64,000 nucleotides of DNA. Source: an uncultured Bacteroidales bacterium. GTDB taxonomy: Bacteria > Bacteroidota > Bacteroidia > Bacteroidales > P3. The first letter of the stretch is position 1. Each line of letters opens with the position of its first letter. Made by a program: the position numbers and the translations under genes. This document shows positions 35,904 through 45,056 of this stretch, piece after piece. The DNA is taken from assembly GCA_937876865.1 (NCBI GenBank), contig CALEFF010000028.1, positions 14,323-78,322 of the forward strand. Reading direction: 5' to 3'. The notes under the pieces are model-generated. The model was not told where the DNA came from. It was given only the letters and a program-made list of their open reading frames with translations, and did no database searches.

Positions 35904-37382
35904 CTAATTTTTCGCAATTCTTATTATTTCGGCAGGAACCCCACCAAATTGTGGCATAACCTCTCCTACATTTGCTCCAATGTAAGTTGGATCACAAATA
36001 AAATAAGTCTTGTTATCTATTGTCATATAACTACCCTCTATTTGTTCAGTAAAATTAACAGCAGTCGCCAAATGCCCAGGATAATGCAAAAGAACAACGT
36101 CTAATCCTAATAATTCTCTTACCAAAATAGAGAATAAAACTGACCTATCTTCGCAATCACTATAAGGATAGTAGAACATTTCATCACCAAAGAGTGTTCT
36201 TTCGTATCCAAACTGCTGCTCGTCTGTTTTATACTCAAAAGCAGTTTGCACAAAGTTTATTAAAATATTTGCAGCCTCCACTTGCGATTCACCTTCTATT
36301 ATAGATTTCAACATAGGGTATAAATCCCTTTTCACAGACGGAGACAAAGAAGCAGCAGAGTAATAATTCCAATCGCTATGTGGGTATTCAGTGTAGAAAT
36401 CCATTAAATTAGTATTCGGAGCAACCGAAACTTTTGCGGCAACATAACGTTTTGAAGCAAATGTCTTCTTTTCCATTTTACTTTCCGTAAAAGTAGGTAT
36501 ATTATTCATTTGCATAGATGCTAATTGTTCTTTTGGAAATTCTAATTTAAAGACTTCAAAACTACCATTTAGACCTTTATTAAGCACATAGAAGCGTTGA
36601 TTATCAAATTCCAAATAAGAATAACCATAAATTTCTTCTTTTGTCGGCATAAGCAAAGCAAGATTACCGTTACACTTTGCTATTCTCATTTTATAGCCCG
36701 ATTGAGTAAGTAGATACATTTTTAAAACGACTATTTCGTTTTGAGATTTTTCTCCCAAAAGACGTTTTGACATTTTATCTAACATATCTATATACGCCCA
36801 ATCACACAAACCCATTTTTTCTCTTAGATTTAGACAATCTGCTATTAAACCATCATATTTTTTTGTTGAAAGAATATTCCATATTTCTGCAACTGCTTGT
36901 TCGTTTACAGCAGATAGCGTAAACTTCATATCGTCTTGCCAACTTACTTTACAATTTGTGCCATAGAAATCAAAAGAAAACTGTTCCAACTCTACATTTT
37001 CCTGTTTCACAATAGGCACAATAGGTTGTGGAGTTTCGTGTTTTTCAGGCACTTGTTTAATCTCTTTGATTTCTATTTGCTTAGTTTCTTGCTTAGGTGC
37101 ATCTTTCTTTTTTTCAATCGGCTTTACAGGTTCAGGAAGTTTAGGAACAGGAATTGCTTCCTTTTGTTCTTCCTCTTCCCACTTCTCGCCAAGCATACGA
37201 GCGAAGTCTTGATTAACTTTTCTTCTAAACTCATCAAACTTTTTCTGTTGTTCCTGTTCAAAAGAAGCAAATTTACTTTCCGAATTTGCTTTAAAACTTT
37301 CAAAAGTCTTTTCTAAATCGGTTTGAGCAAAAGAGAAACAACTCAATACCAAAGCAATCAAAAACAATAATACCTTTTTCAT
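35904..37382 (-). CDS. Exported transglutaminase-like protein with Phe-rich coiled coil
   Basis: 492 residues. Signal peptide 1-20 (CFSFAQ). Residues 27-63 carry a strict 11-residue pattern, F27/F30, F38/F41, F49/F52, F60/M63, predicting a coiled coil, then a Pro/Glu/Lys-rich linker (about 75-125). The C-terminal part (about 355-490) resembles transglutaminase-like cysteine proteases: C410 in SDCEDRS, H437 in YPGHLATAV and D464 in ICDPTYIG are the likely triad. It may cleave or cross-link peptides in the envelope; the substrate is unknown. Last gene of the seven-gene operon. Confidence 0.75.
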   Translation of the reverse strand: MKKVLLFLIALVLSCFSFAQTDLEKTFESFKANSESKFASFEQEQQKKFDEFRRKVNQDFARMLGEKWEEEEQKEAIPVPKLPEPVKPIEKKKDAPKQETKQIEIKEIKQVPEKHETPQPIVPIVKQENVELEQFSFDFYGTNCKVSWQDDMKFTLSAVNEQAVAEIWNILSTKKYDGLIADCLNLREKMGLCDWAYIDMLDKMSKRLLGEKSQNEIVVLKMYLLTQSGYKMRIAKCNGNLALLMPTKEEIYGYSYLEFDNQRFYVLNKGLNGSFEVFKLEFPKEQLASMQMNNIPTFTESKMEKKTFASKRYVAAKVSVAPNTNLMDFYTEYPHSDWNYYSAASLSPSVKRDLYPMLKSIIEGESQVEAANILINFVQTAFEYKTDEQQFGYERTLFGDEMFYYPYSDCEDRSVLFSILVRELLGLDVVLLHYPGHLATAVNFTEQIEGSYMTIDNKTYFICDPTYIGANVGEVMPQFGGVPAEIIRIAKN

Positions 37383-37395
37383 ATTCTAAAATGCG

Positions 37396-39186
37396 TTAAT
37401 CAATTGTAAAATCATTTATTCCAAAAACTCCACCTTCTTTATCCTTTTCCGGTTGCCAAGTTCTTATGTGTATAACAGGCTGATCAGGATTTTCTACATC
37501 GACTCCTAAAAACAAATAACCTGTATCACCGTATGTAGAAGAGAAATAATCTTGTTTTATTTGGATGCCGTACATTTCTTTATCTTTCTTGAATTGTTTT
37601 ATTTCATTTTCAGTAAAGCGAAGATTGATAAACTCGTTTCTTGCAAAACATCTCTCTAAGTTTTTCATATATTCAGCCTTTGTATATGTATTATATTTTG
37701 CGTCCTTTTCGTTTAGCCTAATCCTTCCTTCAAGATCTTGAGGTTTTGAAACTGTTGAGCCAACTATAATCAAGGCATCATCAGAGAAAATCTCTTTCAG
37801 ATAGTCTAAACGTTCAAGAGCGTATGCTGTCTTATAGTTTTCCAAAAATCTAATTAAGACATGCTTAGAAGCTTTATTCCATTTGTTTTTTGAAGAAATA
37901 TCTGAAACGGCTTCTTGTTCAAGTTGGAAAGAAAGATTCTTCACTTTTTTGTTTTCATCAAACTCAAAAACCACCGATTCAATAAATTCCTTATTGCCTT
38001 TGAATCTAAAACTCATCGGCATACTACGACAAATAACACCATTCTCTGATTTATAGAAAGAATAGCCTGTTTCATTTGAAAGTAACTTTGCATTACCGTA
38101 TGCAATCAAACGATTAAAAATTTTTAATCCCTCAGGAGTAAAGTGAGAATGTATTGGAGTGAAATTTTTCTGTTTTATAGCAGTTTCTATCGCTGTTATA
38201 ACATCTAAATACGGGTTATGATCTTCCACCATCTCAAAAACAGCACTTTCTTCCGCCTTTGTTTCGGTTGCTTGGTTTGCTAAAATTTCCTGAGCCTTTT
38301 CTCTGTTATCGCCAACGATGATTTTATTGGAGTGAAAAGGTATCGGCTCTGTCATTTGCTCAAAAACCGCTTTCAAATCAGCATCAAGCACGGCCTCACT
38401 CTCAAAAATATATTCACTTCTCAAAGTAATGCCTTTCAATTCGTGCAAATCCGACAATTCAATCAATCCTCTACCCTCCTTAGCACTTACAATATTTGAA
38501 AAATCCCTTCCATCAAAGTATGTATAGTCATAATTCTGAACAGGGTTGCCTTTATAAGTAATCAAAAGCTCTACAATCTGTTTATTTTCCTCCTTTTCCA
38601 CTTTCACAATATCAGCTTTCAATCCCTCAAACACAGAATTGATTCTTTGAGTCAAAAAAGGCATCAACAAATCTCCATTTGTAAAAGTTACAGTATCAGG
38701 TTTAGGATACGAACTCAAAAGAGATAAAGACCAATAGTAGTTTTTCAAAGCAGTAGACACTTTATTATTTTCATCATCCTCTATTGCACGAGAAACATAC
38801 TCTACTATCTTGTTGCGTCTGTCTGCAAATTGTTTTTGTAAATCTGCTTTAGAAATATATCTTAATACTTTAGCATTCGGTTCATCTGAAATCGTAAATC
38901 TTTTTGTATTTTCTAATTTCGCAGATGAATAAGTTTTTACAATAGAGTTTACTCTCTCATTATATTCTGCATCAGTTTCTGCTGCCTCTTTAACAAATTG
39001 ACTTGAAACATTAACAGTTATTTTTGAAATCAAATCACTCAAAGCCTCCTTATCAGCAGAGCGAATAGTACTTCCGCTACCTTCTCCCCAAAGGTAAAGA
39101 TCGCTATTTTTGATTTCATCAATAGTTTGAGCAAAAGAAACAAAACTCAAAATCAAAGCAAATAAAAATCCAATAATTCTTTTCAT
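37396..39186 (-). CDS. Exported LPP20/FlgT-N-like protein, large
   Basis: 596 residues from the ATG at 39186 (a GTG at 39204 would overlap the preceding gene). Signal peptide MKRIIGFLFALILSFVSFAQ, no lipobox. Residues 25-130 resemble the LPP20/FlgT-N fold: YLWGEGSGSTIRSADKEAL, then ISKADLQKQFADR. The middle (about 175-270) is beta-rich, and a C-terminal part (about 430-596) ends in HIRTWQPEKD and resembles NTF2-like or cystatin-like folds only vaguely. Function unknown. 13 bp before the transglutaminase-like gene. Confidence 0.6.
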   Translation of the reverse strand: MKRIIGFLFALILSFVSFAQTIDEIKNSDLYLWGEGSGSTIRSADKEALSDLISKITVNVSSQFVKEAAETDAEYNERVNSIVKTYSSAKLENTKRFTISDEPNAKVLRYISKADLQKQFADRRNKIVEYVSRAIEDDENNKVSTALKNYYWSLSLLSSYPKPDTVTFTNGDLLMPFLTQRINSVFEGLKADIVKVEKEENKQIVELLITYKGNPVQNYDYTYFDGRDFSNIVSAKEGRGLIELSDLHELKGITLRSEYIFESEAVLDADLKAVFEQMTEPIPFHSNKIIVGDNREKAQEILANQATETKAEESAVFEMVEDHNPYLDVITAIETAIKQKNFTPIHSHFTPEGLKIFNRLIAYGNAKLLSNETGYSFYKSENGVICRSMPMSFRFKGNKEFIESVVFEFDENKKVKNLSFQLEQEAVSDISSKNKWNKASKHVLIRFLENYKTAYALERLDYLKEIFSDDALIIVGSTVSKPQDLEGRIRLNEKDAKYNTYTKAEYMKNLERCFARNEFINLRFTENEIKQFKKDKEMYGIQIKQDYFSSTYGDTGYLFLGVDVENPDQPVIHIRTWQPEKDKEGGVFGINDFTID

Positions 39187-39193
39187 AATATAA

Positions 39194-40090
39194 TTACATT
39201 TCACTTATTATCCAATTCAACAATAATTTACTATCCTTAACCCCTCTTTTTCTCCAATCACATTTCAATACATCAACTGCATTCATACTAATCAATTCCT
39301 CGATTCTATTTCCATAAACCGTTTGCATTGATGCAACTTTCAAATTCTTCATTGTATATGTAAATAGGCTTTCGCTAAAACTTTCAAACAAAGAAGCCCA
39401 AAAGCTATACTTTAAAGCAAAACTATTTAACTCCTTTCCACCACGACAATTCTTCCCATAAAACAAATAATCCTTAGAATAATTCACAAGAGTATCTTGC
39501 CAAATACAATTAACCTGCTCATCATTCTTTTCCCAAAAAGATTCTGTTGATTCAAACGCCGAACACTTTGCATAAAACTTTAAATGCAAATCTTTTTTCG
39601 ATTTTGAGATAATTGCATCCTCATATATATCTCTTTTTAACACCGCCGCAAAATCACAAGACCCTATTACACGACTACCGGAACCTACTTTCAAGCAAAC
39701 AAACACTTCTCCGTTCTCGCTTTGCCATTGTTTTTCAATTTCATAAACCACATTCTTCAATCCAACCGAGAACAAAATTGTTTGAAGCATTTTATCATTT
39801 CTCACATCGTTTACCTCCCCTTTTGTTTTCTCATACAACTCACTTATTTCCAAAATAGAAACGCCCTTATTCTTTATTGCATAAAAAAACAACGCTCTTT
39901 CAACAGCCTGTTGCTTTGCCTTATCATAAGAAACAAAAGGATCAGACATACCAACATAAAGACTATCTTCAAAAACCCAAAGAGGAAAACAAGCCTCCTC
40001 CTCAGAAAATTGAGGAGAAGACTGTGCTGATAAATTGTTTATCAGAAATGAAAAAATAAAAATCAGAAAAAATAAGCCTCTAACTTTCAT
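39194..40090 (-). CDS. Exported protein of unknown function, LPP20-like
   Basis: 298 residues. Signal peptide 1-22 (FLINNLSAQ). Residues 32-150 have the LPP20-like order: WVFEDSLYVGMSDPFVSYDKAKQQAVERAL, then an extended strand GEVFVCLKVG near 128. Unlike its neighbours the core is short, and the C-terminal half (SCDFAAVLKRDIYEDA onward) is not recognised. Cysteines are sparse. It sits between two other LPP20-like genes, 9 and 7 bp away. Role unknown. Confidence 0.55.
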   Translation of the reverse strand: MKVRGLFFLIFIFSFLINNLSAQSSPQFSEEEACFPLWVFEDSLYVGMSDPFVSYDKAKQQAVERALFFYAIKNKGVSILEISELYEKTKGEVNDVRNDKMLQTILFSVGLKNVVYEIEKQWQSENGEVFVCLKVGSGSRVIGSCDFAAVLKRDIYEDAIISKSKKDLHLKFYAKCSAFESTESFWEKNDEQVNCIWQDTLVNYSKDYLFYGKNCRGGKELNSFALKYSFWASLFESFSESLFTYTMKNLKVASMQTVYGNRIEELISMNAVDVLKCDWRKRGVKDSKLLLNWIISEM

Positions 40091-40099
40091 TTAGAAAAA

Positions 40100-40669
40100 C
40101 TATTCTTGAGCTTCTAATTTTTTCATTTCAGCTTCAAATTCTTTTTTGAACTTTTCGTAATCGTAGTCTATTCTCAACTTAGTATTTTCTTTCAATCCTT
40201 TTGATACTCTGTTGTGAATACCTTGTAAAAGTTCATCTCCTGCCAATTCAATAGCAACATAAACTTTGTATTTACCTTCTGGAGTCTTCATTGTCTTTTC
40301 GCAGATAACTCTAATACCAGAAAGTTTTTCTTTAACAACGATTTTAGCCATGTCTTCAAACTTTTGAGAACCATCTTCGTTCTCTCCAACTTGATAAGAG
40401 TTAGCATAATTTACTGCAACCCTTTCTACCAATTGATTCATGCTACTTGCCAATTGTGCAGACGCTTCTGCCATTGCTTTTTTCTTTGCCATATTGATTT
40501 CTCCCGCCAATCCCATAGCAGAAGCACGCAAATACTTGTCGTTAGTCATATATTCAGGACCAGAACAAGGCACAATAATTTCTACATCTCCTGTTGCAGG
40601 AGCAGTTTTCTTGCTACAAGAAACTCCAAATAATCCTGCACAAGCCAATAATAATAGAATTTTTTTCAT
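40100..40669 (-). CDS. LPP20-family lipoprotein
   Basis: 189 residues from the ATG at 40669; the frame extends to 40696 without a signal at that end. A lipobox ends at C18 (LFGVSCSKK). The body matches LPP20: YLRASAMGLAGEINMAKKKAMAEASAQL near 45, then YKVYVAIELAGDELLQ near 140. A charged C-terminal helix follows. LPP20 is known as an antigenic lipoprotein of Helicobacter; in Bacteroidota the domain is common and its role obscure. The 73 bp to the upstream PEGA-WD40 gene is the largest gap in the operon, with no -7 box seen. Confidence 0.8.
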   Translation of the reverse strand: MKKILLLLACAGLFGVSCSKKTAPATGDVEIIVPCSGPEYMTNDKYLRASAMGLAGEINMAKKKAMAEASAQLASSMNQLVERVAVNYANSYQVGENEDGSQKFEDMAKIVVKEKLSGIRVICEKTMKTPEGKYKVYVAIELAGDELLQGIHNRVSKGLKENTKLRIDYDYEKFKKEFEAEMKKLEAQE

Positions 40670-40742
40670 TTTCTTTGTGTTGAAGTTATATCCCATTTCA
40701 ACTCATCGGTTTTTGTTAATTAAAAATTTATTTGTTTAAAGA

Positions 40743-43130
40743 TTAAAAATCTCCATCTTCAAATTCTTGCTTAAATTCATTGACTTCTTCTATCACTAAG
40801 CCATCTCCCGAAGTCCAAACTTTGATTGTTTTGTCGTCAGAAGCAGAAACCAAAGCATTCCCATTAGGATGATACCTTACACTATTGACCCAATTTTTGT
40901 GTCCGCCCAATGCTTTTACGCATTCTTTCGTATTCAAGTCCCAAATTCTGATTGTTCTATCGCTTGAAGCCGTTGCAAGAGAATTTCCATCAGGACTAAA
41001 TACCGCAGAGTTCACATAATTTGAGTGTTCCTTCCAAGAGGACTCATATTGCAACGTTTCGCTATTCCAAACATAGAAAGTCTTATCATCAGAGCAAGAA
41101 ACAATTTTCGTTCCGTCAAGATTAAACTCTGTATAGTAAACATCTTTTTTGTGAGCTTTACAATGACCGAGTTGATATCCTCCTTCTGCATTCCAAACTA
41201 TGATTGTCTTATCCCAAGACGAAGAAACAAGACGTTTAGAAGTTGGATCAAAATTCACAGACATAACAGGAGCAGAATGACCATATAAAGTAGTAATATA
41301 TTCTCCTGTCTTAGCGTTCCAAAGTATTATTGTATTATCCGAAGAAGCAGAAGCAATTCTATCTCCCTTTGGATTAAATATAGCATAACGCACCCAATCT
41401 CTATGTTTTGAAAGAACATTTTCACATTCTCCCGAAAAAGCGTCCCAAACTCTCACAGTGTTATCAGCCGAAGCAGAGACAAGTTTTGTTCCTGCATAGT
41501 TCCAATTCACAGAAAAGACATCTGAGGTGTGTCCTTTCAAAGTTTTGATACACTCTCCCGAAAAGGCGTCCCAAATTTTTATCGTTCTATCTTCCGAAGC
41601 AGAAGCAATACGACTGCCATCAGGGCTATAAACTGCCATATTCACATCATCTTCATGTCCTTTCAAACTCATCTTTAACTTCATTGCAGAATGAGAAAAA
41701 CGATAATTTAATTTTTGGCTCTTACCCTCTCTTATCACAATAGGATACTCTGCTTCACAAGTCGGAGTCTGTATTTTAACAAGATAATCTCCAAAATCCA
41801 AATTCACTTGCAAAGGAGAATCGCCTACATACTGCCCATTGATAAAAATTTTATCTCCTTTAGTTTCTCCTCTTACTATTAAAATATTTCCTTTTGTAAG
41901 TTCTTCATTCAAATCCGTAGTTTCATTTTCTTTAATCTCAATATTTTCTTTCACAACAGAGTTATATCCTGCTTTTTTTAACTCGACAGTGTATGTTCCA
42001 ACTGCTATTTTAGAAATTATATTAGGAGTTGAGCCATAGGATTTGCCATTTATGAAAATTTCTGCTTCCATTGGATTAGAATTAACGTTGAGTTTGCCAT
42101 ACACAATACCAATTTCTGGAATTGTAAGATTGTAATCCACTCCTCTAACAATCTCTATATTTTCTTTATGAACCCTTTCGCCTTTTCTTGCAATGAGTTT
42201 ATGACTACCATCACTCAAAACACCCGACCAACTGCCGACTGCCTTAAATTCTTCATCAATATAAATTTCTGCATCTTTGTCTTCACACACAATATTAGCC
42301 TTTGAGAAATTTGCAATCAAGGCTACATTAACCTCGGTAGTCTTTCCGTCCTCTACCTTAACCTGCATAGGTTGGCAAGTGTAGTTTGGCAAAAAGGCTT
42401 GTATAGTATAATTTCCGCTTTGCAAGGCTTGTGTCTTAAAAGGAGTCTTTTGGCTTTGCAACTCGCCGTTTATCTCGATTTCAGCACCGTTTTCTGGACT
42501 TGAAACAATGTTTAAATAACCAAAAGCAGGATTTAACTTTACCTCCACAGTGGTTTTTTCTTCTTCTTGCAAGACTACATTTTCTGTTGTCTTGTGATAG
42601 AGCGGTGCTTCAACGCTATAAGTGTGTGCAACGCCGACAGGAAGATATGCAGTAGCGGTATTTTTACCTTTATATTCGTTATTGATAAAAATCTTAGCGT
42701 TTGGCGTTTCGCACTTAACGATTAAATATTGGTTTACTACCTTTTTCTGAACCGGAGTAGCGATTGGTTCAGCATATATCTTCATTTCGTAGGTCATTCC
42801 GCTCTTTATGGTTTCGGGAAAAGGATAATTTTTCAACATTCCATAATCTTTGTGCATCAAAGTAATGAATTTAACTCCCGGAGAAACATATACATAAATC
42901 GCACCTGTCTTTTGCTCGGTTTTTTCAATAGGACAACTTGAAAACTCAAAGCCTCTAATCGGAGTATTCAAAATTATCAATGCACAAAGGTCTCCATTGT
43001 TGTCAGTAACCTTTTCTGTACGAGCCGTAATATCGTTTTCAATGCAACGAAAGTTAGTTACAGTAATCTCTTGCGAGAAAACAAATGTGCCAACAAGCGT
43101 TAAAATAATTGTATTTAGTAGTTTCTTCAT
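40743..43130 (-). CDS. Exported PEGA-repeat and WD40 seven-blade propeller protein
   Basis: 795 residues. Signal peptide 1-19 (TFVFSQ), no lipobox. An N-terminal domain (about 20-130: GFEFSSCPIEKTEQKTG, VSPGVKFIT) is shared with the next gene upstream. Five PEGA-like repeats follow (about 133-485; for example AKIFINNEYKGKNTA, AEIFINGKSYGSTP, DKIFINGQYVGDSP). Seven WD40 repeats (about 488-785, each about 42 residues with GHxxxV and DxTIxxW) make one closed beta-propeller. The architecture suggests cell-surface or periplasmic protein binding. No catalytic motif seen. Confidence 0.88.
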   Translation of the reverse strand: MKKLLNTIILTLVGTFVFSQEITVTNFRCIENDITARTEKVTDNNGDLCALIILNTPIRGFEFSSCPIEKTEQKTGAIYVYVSPGVKFITLMHKDYGMLKNYPFPETIKSGMTYEMKIYAEPIATPVQKKVVNQYLIVKCETPNAKIFINNEYKGKNTATAYLPVGVAHTYSVEAPLYHKTTENVVLQEEEKTTVEVKLNPAFGYLNIVSSPENGAEIEINGELQSQKTPFKTQALQSGNYTIQAFLPNYTCQPMQVKVEDGKTTEVNVALIANFSKANIVCEDKDAEIYIDEEFKAVGSWSGVLSDGSHKLIARKGERVHKENIEIVRGVDYNLTIPEIGIVYGKLNVNSNPMEAEIFINGKSYGSTPNIISKIAVGTYTVELKKAGYNSVVKENIEIKENETTDLNEELTKGNILIVRGETKGDKIFINGQYVGDSPLQVNLDFGDYLVKIQTPTCEAEYPIVIREGKSQKLNYRFSHSAMKLKMSLKGHEDDVNMAVYSPDGSRIASASEDRTIKIWDAFSGECIKTLKGHTSDVFSVNWNYAGTKLVSASADNTVRVWDAFSGECENVLSKHRDWVRYAIFNPKGDRIASASSDNTIILWNAKTGEYITTLYGHSAPVMSVNFDPTSKRLVSSSWDKTIIVWNAEGGYQLGHCKAHKKDVYYTEFNLDGTKIVSCSDDKTFYVWNSETLQYESSWKEHSNYVNSAVFSPDGNSLATASSDRTIRIWDLNTKECVKALGGHKNWVNSVRYHPNGNALVSASDDKTIKVWTSGDGLVIEEVNEFKQEFEDGDF

Positions 43131-43143
43131 TTATTTCTTTGTT

Positions 43144-45051
43144 TTAAAAATTAAAACTAAGTTTTATTATCAATTTACTTGCGTTTGGTTTTGAGAATTG
43201 ATAGTAATCGGCTCCTAAGTTCAAGAATTTAAATAGTTCTACACCTAATCCGAATTGCAAAGCAGTGCCTGTGTTTATCGGATTAGTAACTATCTTGCTT
43301 GAAGTGTTGCCATCTATTGTGTATTTGTGCTTTTCGCTTGTTGCGTGATAGATATTGAGACCTGCTCCTGCTTGTGCTGTGATTCTAAATTGCTTTGAGA
43401 GTTTTAAGTCATAGTTTACTCCGAGCAAAATAGGAAAATCATAATAATGAGGCAGGGTTATCTTATAGTAATCGTAAGAATTATTTGCCACAAACTCATC
43501 TGCCAAAGATTGATAGTAAGTCTTGGCGTTTTGATTGGAGTTTAAATAAAGCATATCCGCACTTGCAAAGAATCCAAAGCCCGCAAGAGCACCCGGATTG
43601 CACTTTAATTTCATTCCAAGGTTTATTCCCGCAGCGCTGAAATCGTCTTTTGCTCCATTATCCAAGACATATCCTCCACCAAGAGAGAATTTCCATTCGG
43701 TAGGGCGGTGAGGTTTTGTTTTTTTCTCTTCTTTTTCTTCTTCTGGAGCAGGTCGTGGTGTTTCTTTTACAGGTTTTGACTCTTGTTTCACCTTTTCTTT
43801 AACTGCTTTTTCTTTTAAAACCAAATCGTACTTAGCGATTTTTCCTTCCTCAATGTTGATTTGTTCATATAAAGTGTTGTATCCGCTCTTTTCAAGCCTT
43901 AGTTCGTGTTTGCCGACAAGGATTTCGGGAATCACAATCGGAGTTTCGCCATAAGACTTATCGTCAATAAAAATTTTAGCACCGTAAGGCGTTGAATTAA
44001 GGTTTAGTTTTCCTGTTATAGGTTCAAGAGCCGGAAGATTTTCCTTGTAGGGTTGAGACGATTTTACGGTGAAATTTTTTCTAAAAGAGCGATGACGGTC
44101 TTTTTTTAGTTCTAATCGATGAAGTCCCTCGCCAAGAGAAGCAGAGAAAACACCTTTGCAACGATAGGAGCCGTCAATATAGATTTCCACATCTTTGTCT
44201 TGGCAACTTATCTCTACACTTGCAATTGTAGAAACAAGGTTTAGAGTGATTTCTGTTGTGTCGCCATCTCTTACACTAACTTCCAAAGGTTGTGAAGTGT
44301 ACATCGGCATAAAGGCTTGAACGTTATAAATTCCGCTTGCAAGCTCTTGCGAGAAGAAAGGAGTCTTTCCCTCTTGCAACCTGCCATTTATCTCGATTTC
44401 CGCACCTTCTACGGGCGAGGTATTAACCTTTAAATAGCCAAAAGCAGGGTCTAAATCTATTTGAAGAGTGCTTTTTTGGTTTTCATCAAGTTTTATTTTT
44501 CCCTCCTTAGTGTGATAAAGCGGTGCCTCTACTCTATAACTATGTTCTTCAAAGAGAGAAAGCAGTTTCATTGCCGAATTTCTTCCCGCATACTCGTTAT
44601 TGATAAATATCTTGGCGTCCGGAGTATTGCTTTCAATGATTAAATATTGCTCGGTAATGCTTTCTTCAATGATTTGCTTGATTCGTGCAGTGCGGAGTTT
44701 CATTTCATAGGCGTAACCCGACTTTATGCTTTCGGGAAAAGGGTAATTGATAATCGCTCCAAAGTCTCGGTGCTTTATTGTAATGAATTTCACTCCCGGA
44801 GAAACGAATACCCAAATCTCTCCCGTCTTTTGCTCTGTTTTCTCAACGTTGCAACCCGAAAACTCAAAGCCTCGCTCCGGCGTATTGAGCCTTATCAATG
44901 CACAAAGCTCTCCATTTATGTCCTTAAGCTTTGCAACACGTGCCGAAAGGTCATTATCTAAACAACGAAAACTCTCAACAGACATATTTTGCGAGAAAGC
45001 CAAAAAGCCAAGCAAAACAAAACAAATCAAAAATAAACTCTTCTTCATCAT
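43144..45051 (-). CDS. PEGA-repeat protein with C-terminal outer-membrane beta-barrel
   Basis: 635 residues from the ATG at 45051 (the ATG at 45072 overlaps the preceding stop and lengthens a signal peptide for no gain). Signal peptide to FLAFSQ. Residues about 20-125 and four PEGA repeats (about 134-410) closely parallel the WD40 neighbour, then a Lys/Pro/Glu-rich linker (about 415-445). The end (about 448-635) alternates in beta fashion and finishes in KLSFNF, a C-terminal aromatic as in outer-membrane barrels, similar to PorT/OMP_b-brl families. It may anchor the operon's products in the outer membrane. Confidence 0.83.
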   Translation of the reverse strand: MMKKSLFLICFVLLGFLAFSQNMSVESFRCLDNDLSARVAKLKDINGELCALIRLNTPERGFEFSGCNVEKTEQKTGEIWVFVSPGVKFITIKHRDFGAIINYPFPESIKSGYAYEMKLRTARIKQIIEESITEQYLIIESNTPDAKIFINNEYAGRNSAMKLLSLFEEHSYRVEAPLYHTKEGKIKLDENQKSTLQIDLDPAFGYLKVNTSPVEGAEIEINGRLQEGKTPFFSQELASGIYNVQAFMPMYTSQPLEVSVRDGDTTEITLNLVSTIASVEISCQDKDVEIYIDGSYRCKGVFSASLGEGLHRLELKKDRHRSFRKNFTVKSSQPYKENLPALEPITGKLNLNSTPYGAKIFIDDKSYGETPIVIPEILVGKHELRLEKSGYNTLYEQINIEEGKIAKYDLVLKEKAVKEKVKQESKPVKETPRPAPEEEKEEKKTKPHRPTEWKFSLGGGYVLDNGAKDDFSAAGINLGMKLKCNPGALAGFGFFASADMLYLNSNQNAKTYYQSLADEFVANNSYDYYKITLPHYYDFPILLGVNYDLKLSKQFRITAQAGAGLNIYHATSEKHKYTIDGNTSSKIVTNPINTGTALQFGLGVELFKFLNLGADYYQFSKPNASKLIIKLSFNF

Positions 45052-45056
45052 AACCC

